Assembly: GCF_950100655.1 (NCBI RefSeq)
Contig: NZ_CATNLY010000012.1
Coordinates: 124,001-188,000 of the forward strand
Origin: Pleomorphomonas sp. T1.2MG-36
Lineage (GTDB): Bacteria; Pseudomonadota; Alphaproteobacteria; Rhizobiales; Pleomorphomonadaceae
Length of the DNA stretch: 64,000 nt
Reading direction: 5' to 3'
The notes under the pieces are model-generated. The model was not told the DNA's origin and searched no databases. It saw only the letters and a list, made by a program, of their open reading frames with translations. Both the position numbers and the translations under genes were made by a program. Below are positions 60,448 to 64,000 of this stretch, in pieces; positions within the stretch are counted from its first letter, which is position 1; each line of letters starts with the position of its first letter.

Positions 60448-61743
60448 CTATCCCCCCGTGATGACTGTGGCCATGTCCCGCCAGGAGCGTGCCGCCGTCG
60501 GCTCGCCCAAGGCCTTCTCACGGGCAAACAGCTCGGCCTCCCGCTTGGCAATGTAGTCGCGGGTGATCGGGACCACGTCGTTCCGATGAGTAAGCTGGAA
60601 CTGGTAGACCACCACGTCGAGGAAGCGGAACGCCGCCTCGCAGAGCGCGAGATAGCATTCCCACATCCGGCAGAAGCGCTCGTCGTAGAGGGCCAGCGCC
60701 TTGTCGCGCCGAGCCGTGAAACGCGAACGCCATTCGCGAAGCGTGTCGGCATAGTGATGGCGCAGCACTTCCACGTCCGCCATCATCAGCCCGGACTTCT
60801 CGACGGCGGTCACCACTTCGGACAAGGCGGGCAAGTGACCGCCGGGGAAGATGTATTTGGTGATCCAGCCGTTGGTGAGCCCCGGCGTCGAGGTATGGCC
60901 GATGGTGTGCAGCATGAACACGCCGTCGTCGGCTAGGAGGTCGGCCGTCTTGCGAAAAAAGGTGTCGTAGTTCTGAGGGCCGACGTGCTCGAACATGCCG
61001 ACCGAGATGATGCGATCAAAGCTACCGCGCATGTTGCGATAGTCTTCGAGCTCGAACTTGACGTGGTCGTAGCCCTTGTCCGCAGCTCGCCTTCTGGCGA
61101 TGGCCAGTTGCTCGTCGGACAGCGTGATACCCTTGACGCGGCCAGCCTTGCCGGCTTCGGCGAGGTAGAGCCCGAGCCCGCCCCAGCCGGAACCGATATC
61201 GAGCACGCTCATGCCAGGATCGATGAGGAGCTTGGCGGCCAGATGCCGGCACTTGGCGCGTTGCGCCTCCTCGAGCGTCATGTCCGGCGCGGCGTAATAG
61301 GCGCAGGAGTATTGTCGGTCCGAATCCAGGAACAGATCGTAGAAGGCGGCATTGAGGTCGTAATGATGGACCACGTTGCGGCGCGACCGCAGCAGCGTGT
61401 TGCGCCCGACCAGCAAGTGCCTGATCTTGCGTGCCATCAGGAACAGCTTCCGACCGGTGAACTGGCGCATGCCGACGCCATGCTGGAGCAGCAGTTCGAC
61501 AAGCTCGTAGAGCGTACCCTCGACGACATCGAGCCTGCCGTCCATATAGAGTTCACCGAACCGGACTTCCGGATCGCGGATCAACTCCGAGGCGACCCCA
61601 CGGTCGGCGATGCGGGCTACGACGCGTTTGCCGCTGCCATCGCCGAACGTCCAGCGTGTTCCATTGTAGAGTTCAACTTCAAACGATCCCCGCGTCACCA
61701 GCTTGTTCAGCAGGCCGCGGAGAATATTTTCCGCCCAGACCAT
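60448..61743 (-). CDS. cfa: Cyclopropane-fatty-acyl-phospholipid synthase
   Basis: It adds a methylene from SAM across double bonds of membrane phospholipid acyl chains, a stress and stationary-phase change. The protein has the N-terminal lipid-binding part, then RRNVVHHYDLNAAFYDLFLD, YSCAYY, and the SAM motif VLDIGSGWGGLGLYLAE. ITLSDEQ, VGMFEHVG and HTIGHTSTPG follow. I chose the ATG at 61743 (431 aa, MVWAENILRGLLNKLV), which has GGGGGA upstream. A start at 61842 would add 33 residues that look unlike the family. Confidence 0.92.
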   Translation of the reverse strand: MVWAENILRGLLNKLVTRGSFEVELYNGTRWTFGDGSGKRVVARIADRGVASELIRDPEVRFGELYMDGRLDVVEGTLYELVELLLQHGVGMRQFTGRKLFLMARKIRHLLVGRNTLLRSRRNVVHHYDLNAAFYDLFLDSDRQYSCAYYAAPDMTLEEAQRAKCRHLAAKLLIDPGMSVLDIGSGWGGLGLYLAEAGKAGRVKGITLSDEQLAIARRRAADKGYDHVKFELEDYRNMRGSFDRIISVGMFEHVGPQNYDTFFRKTADLLADDGVFMLHTIGHTSTPGLTNGWITKYIFPGGHLPALSEVVTAVEKSGLMMADVEVLRHHYADTLREWRSRFTARRDKALALYDERFCRMWECYLALCEAAFRFLDVVVYQFQLTHRNDVVPITRDYIAKREAELFAREKALGEPTAARSWRDMATVITGG

Positions 61744-61969
61744 CGCATGGTCCCCCACCAACGCTATCGCGGCGGCATCGGTTCTGCGGTCTTCAACAAG
61801 GCCGAAATCGTAAACGTCCGATGGCGCCAACTGAAACTGCAACCGAGGCCGTAGAGGATCGTCGCCACTGAAATGAAGTCCGGTCCGGAGCCGGGGTCCG
61901 CCAGCGGCGGACGACGGCCCCTGTCGGCGGCCCGTTCATAAATATGATCGAAACTCAAAAAGGTTCCAG
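61744..61969. other. Region upstream of cfa
   Basis: No gene is visible. The cfa promoter should lie here. An AT-rich patch, TTCATAAATATGATCG, occurs near 61935-61950. I see no other structure. Confidence 0.4.
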
Positions 61970-61999
61970 AAAAAACCTAACGCCGCGCAGAATCCGGCG
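61970..61999 (-). terminator. Probable terminator of the small Cys-containing gene
   Basis: On the - strand CGCCG (61999-61995) and CGGCG (61985-61981) pair around a 9-base loop. TTAGG and then six T residues follow. Confidence 0.5.
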
Positions 62000-62080
62000 A
62001 TCACGACTGCGCGACCTATCTGGCTGATCGATCAAAAATCTGCCGGCGCGAGATGGCGGAGGCCCGCATCGTCGCACGGC

Positions 62081-62248
62081 TCACCCCTTCCGCTCGGCGG
62101 CCTCCAAGCGCACCGTCTCGGCCGGGACCGGCAAACCGCGCTCGACGAAAAGACGGATCACACCGGCGGGAATCGGGCGGCAACCGCAGTTTGCGGCGTG
62201 CCCGGCGTGCCAGGTCATACGCTGTTCCGGCTTGGGATTTTTCGGCAT
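62081..62248 (-). CDS. Small conserved-looking protein with a CGC motif
   Basis: A 55-aa frame begins MPKNPKPEQRMTWHAGHAAN and continues CGCRPIPAGVIRLFVERGLP before a charged end. The WHxxHxxxCxC pattern holds two histidines and two cysteines close together and could bind a metal, but I know no named family. A GTG at 62287 would add 13 residues and has an AGG site. The ATG at 62248 lacks one, so the start is open. A probable terminator lies downstream on the same strand. The first half is proline-rich and basic. I cannot give a function. Confidence 0.55.
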   Translation of the reverse strand: MPKNPKPEQRMTWHAGHAANCGCRPIPAGVIRLFVERGLPVPAETVRLEAAERKG

Positions 62249-62382
62249 GGGGTTCGCTTCATGCCACGCGCGATTGAGTATGCTCACAACCTACCCCACT
62301 CTTGATCTTCCCTGTCTATTCCCGAGGAGACGACAGAAGATGTCAGCAAGGACTGCCATCGGGGGTTCGACGTAGGGTCTCA

Positions 62383-62412
62383 AAAAGAACGGCCCTCGTT
62401 TGCCGAGGGCCG
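62383..62412 (-). terminator. Rho-independent terminator of the PEP carboxykinase gene
   Basis: CGGCCCTCG (62390-62398) and CGAGGGCCG (62404-62412) form a perfect 9-bp stem. On the - strand TTCTTTTTG follows. Confidence 0.9.
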
Positions 62413-62455
62413 TCCTTCATGTCGTCAGAAAAGTCTCGAACTTACCAGAAGCTGG

Positions 62456-64000
62456 TCAGCCCTTGATTTCCCACACGTCGGGCGACCGCTCGAGACGGGC
62501 CGTGAACAGCTGACGCTCAAGCTCCATTTCCTTGGGGAGATGAGAGCCAAACTGGGCGAAGTACTTGCCCTGGTCCTCGGCCTCGGCAAGCGCCTTGGTC
62601 TTGGTGACCTTGAGGATGGCATCATACTTGGCCTTGGAGAAGTCGAGGCCGTTCATGTTGAGGTCATCGTAGCGCGGCACCAGGCCGTAGGGGCACTCGA
62701 CGGCGTCAGCCTCGCCCTTGACACGGCCGACGATCCACTCGAGGGCGCGCATGTTCTCGCCATAGCCCGGCCAAATGAACTTGCCGTTGTCGTCCTTGCG
62801 GAACCAGTTGACGCGGAAGATGCCCGGCGCCTTCGGCAGGTTGCGGCCCATGTGGAGCCAGTGCGCCCAATAGTCGCCCATGTTGTAGCCGCAGAACGGC
62901 AGCATGGCGAAGGGATCGCGACGCATGCCGGTACCCTCGGCCGCAGCCGTCTGCTCGGAGCCCATGGTGGCGGCAAGATAGACGCCGTGGCTCCAGCTGA
63001 ACGACTGCATGACCAGCGGGAAGGCGGTGGCAACGCGGCCGCCAACGATGAAGGCCGAGATCGGAACACCGGCGGGATTCTCCCAGTCCGGATCGATCGA
63101 CGGCACCTGGCTCGCCGGAGCGGTGAAGCGGCTGTTCGGGTGAGCCGCCGGGCGGCCGCAATCCGGGGTCCAGTCCTTACCAGTCCAGTCGATCAGGTGC
63201 GCAGGAGCCTCATCGGTCATGCCTTCCCACCACACGTCACCGTCGTCGGTCAGCGCGACGTTGGTGAAGATGCTGTTGGCATGCAGCGTACGCAGTGCGT
63301 TCGGGTTCGACACTTCGTTGGTGCCGGGGGCAACACCGAACAGACCGTTCTCGGGGTTGATGGCGCGCAGTTCGCCATCGGCGTTCGGCTTCACCCAGGC
63401 GATGTCGTCGCCGATGGTGGTGATTTCCCAGCCGGCATAAGCCTTCGGCGGGATGATCATGGCGAAGTTGGTCTTGCCGCAGGCCGACGGGAAGGCGGCG
63501 GCGACGTAAGACTTCTCGCCCTTGGGGTTCTTGACGCCGAGGATGAGCATGTGCTCGGCCAGCCAGCCCTCGTCGCGGGCCATGACCGACGCGATACGCA
63601 GGGCGAGACACTTCTTGCCGAGCAGGGCGTTGCCACCATAACCCGAACCGAACGACATAATCTCGCGGGTGTCGGGGAAGTGGACAATATACTTAGTGTC
63701 GTTGCAGGGCCAGGCGACGTCCTTCTGGCCGGCTTCGAGCGGGGCGCCGACAGAGTGGATGCAGGGCACGAACTCGTTGTTGCCGAGCACGTCGAGCACC
63801 TTGGTACCCATGCGGGTCATGATGCGCATGTGGACGGCGACATAGGCGCTATCGGAGAGCTCAACGCCGATCTGGGCGATCTTCGAACCGAGCGGACCCA
63901 TGGAGAAGGGGATCACGTACATCGTACGGCCCTTCATGCAGCCCTTGAACAGGCCCATCATGGTGGCGCGCATTTCGGCCGGATCAGCCCAGTTGTTGGT
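62456..64000 (-). CDS. pckG: Phosphoenolpyruvate carboxykinase, GTP type (5' end beyond window)
   Basis: It converts oxaloacetate and GTP to PEP, CO2 and GDP, the entry to gluconeogenesis. The window holds the C-terminal 514 residues or so. The upstream end reads [20 protein letters not shown] and continues past 64000. The active site has FPSACGKTN, where Cys is the GTP-type reactive cysteine and the rest is the P loop. [28 protein letters not shown] and [17 protein letters not shown] [17 protein letters not shown] are also family marks. These differ from the ATP-type PckA (about 535 aa) common in rhizobia. Roughly 90-100 N-terminal residues are missing. It ends in a strong terminator. Confidence 0.95.
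   Translation of the reverse strand, partial: TNNWADPAEMRATMMGLFKGCMKGRTMYVIPFSMGPLGSKIAQIGVELSDSAYVAVHMRIMTRMGTKVLDVLGNNEFVPCIHSVGAPLEAGQKDVAWPCNDTKYIVHFPDTREIMSFGSGYGGNALLGKKCLALRIASVMARDEGWLAEHMLILGVKNPKGEKSYVAAAFPSACGKTNFAMIIPPKAYAGWEITTIGDDIAWVKPNADGELRAINPENGLFGVAPGTNEVSNPNALRTLHANSIFTNVALTDDGDVWWEGMTDEAPAHLIDWTGKDWTPDCGRPAAHPNSRFTAPASQVPSIDPDWENPAGVPISAFIVGGRVATAFPLVMQSFSWSHGVYLAATMGSEQTAAAEGTGMRRDPFAMLPFCGYNMGDYWAHWLHMGRNLPKAPGIFRVNWFRKDDNGKFIWPGYGENMRALEWIVGRVKGEADAVECPYGLVPRYDDLNMNGLDFSKAKYDAILKVTKTKALAEAEDQGKYFAQFGSHLPKEMELERQLFTARLERSPDVWEIKG

Noticed and set aside
62340..62380. tRNA-like GGTTCGA sequence near 62364
   Set aside because: No acceptor, D or anticodon arms can be formed around it.

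Overview
The window is 64 kb of GC-rich chromosomal DNA with dense, mostly operonic genes and no rRNA, tRNA, CRISPR array, insertion sequence or phage gene that I can see. The gene families point to an alphaproteobacterium of the order Hyphomicrobiales (Rhizobiales): an aapJQMP amino-acid transporter, an agp-type alpha-galactoside transporter, short ProS, a proS-lolC-lolD block, a dat-hfq-hflX block and Cfa. A complete pyruvate formate-lyase module suggests a facultative fermenter. A Pleomorphomonas-like bacterium would fit, but that is an inference from gene content.

Layout. 1-7.9 kb (+ strand): lower glycolysis and mixed-acid fermentation (gap, pyk, focA, pflB, pflA). 7.9-10 kb: an atypical EF-G-like GTPase. 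10.4-20.9 kb: an alpha-galactoside (melibiose/raffinose-type) operon on the - strand, reading GH4 glycosidase, binding protein, two permeases, double ATPase, MelA, with a divergent AraC-family regulator. 20.9-32.4 kb: a - strand purine-catabolism block, reading hiuH, xdhA, xdhB, xdhC, a BMP-family ABC importer and the urate oxidase puuD. It converts xanthine or hypoxanthine to urate, 5-hydroxyisourate and OHCU and appears to have its own importer. 32.6-37.1 kb: the aap amino-acid importer. 37.6-39.4 kb: panB and panC. 39.7-40.9 kb: an orphan TadG-like envelope protein. 41-47.8 kb: glycogen genes glgC-glgA-glgX-pgm. 48-55.2 kb: L,D-transpeptidase, then dat-hfq-hflX, then proS-lolC-lolD. 55.2-55.9 kb: a gene-poor stretch that ends in a strong orphan terminator. 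55.9-64 kb: pirin, rplM-rpsI, fabD, DUF423, a SpoU methyltransferase, cfa, a small Cys-containing protein, and a GTP-type PEP carboxykinase cut by the window end.

The genes describe sugar and nucleobase scavenging feeding central metabolism. Galactosides are imported and split, and hexose carbon is stored as glycogen or sent to pyruvate and formate. Purines are imported and oxidised, and PEP carboxykinase allows gluconeogenesis. Most genes belong to known families. The less ordinary points are the two GH4 enzymes flanking the galactoside transporter, the purine-linked BMP importer, the GTP-type PEPCK, the altered G3 motif of the EF-G-like protein, the orphan TadG protein, and two candidate small genes or RNAs at 55.3-55.8 and 62.1-62.3 kb. 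I did not find a clearly novel multi-gene system.
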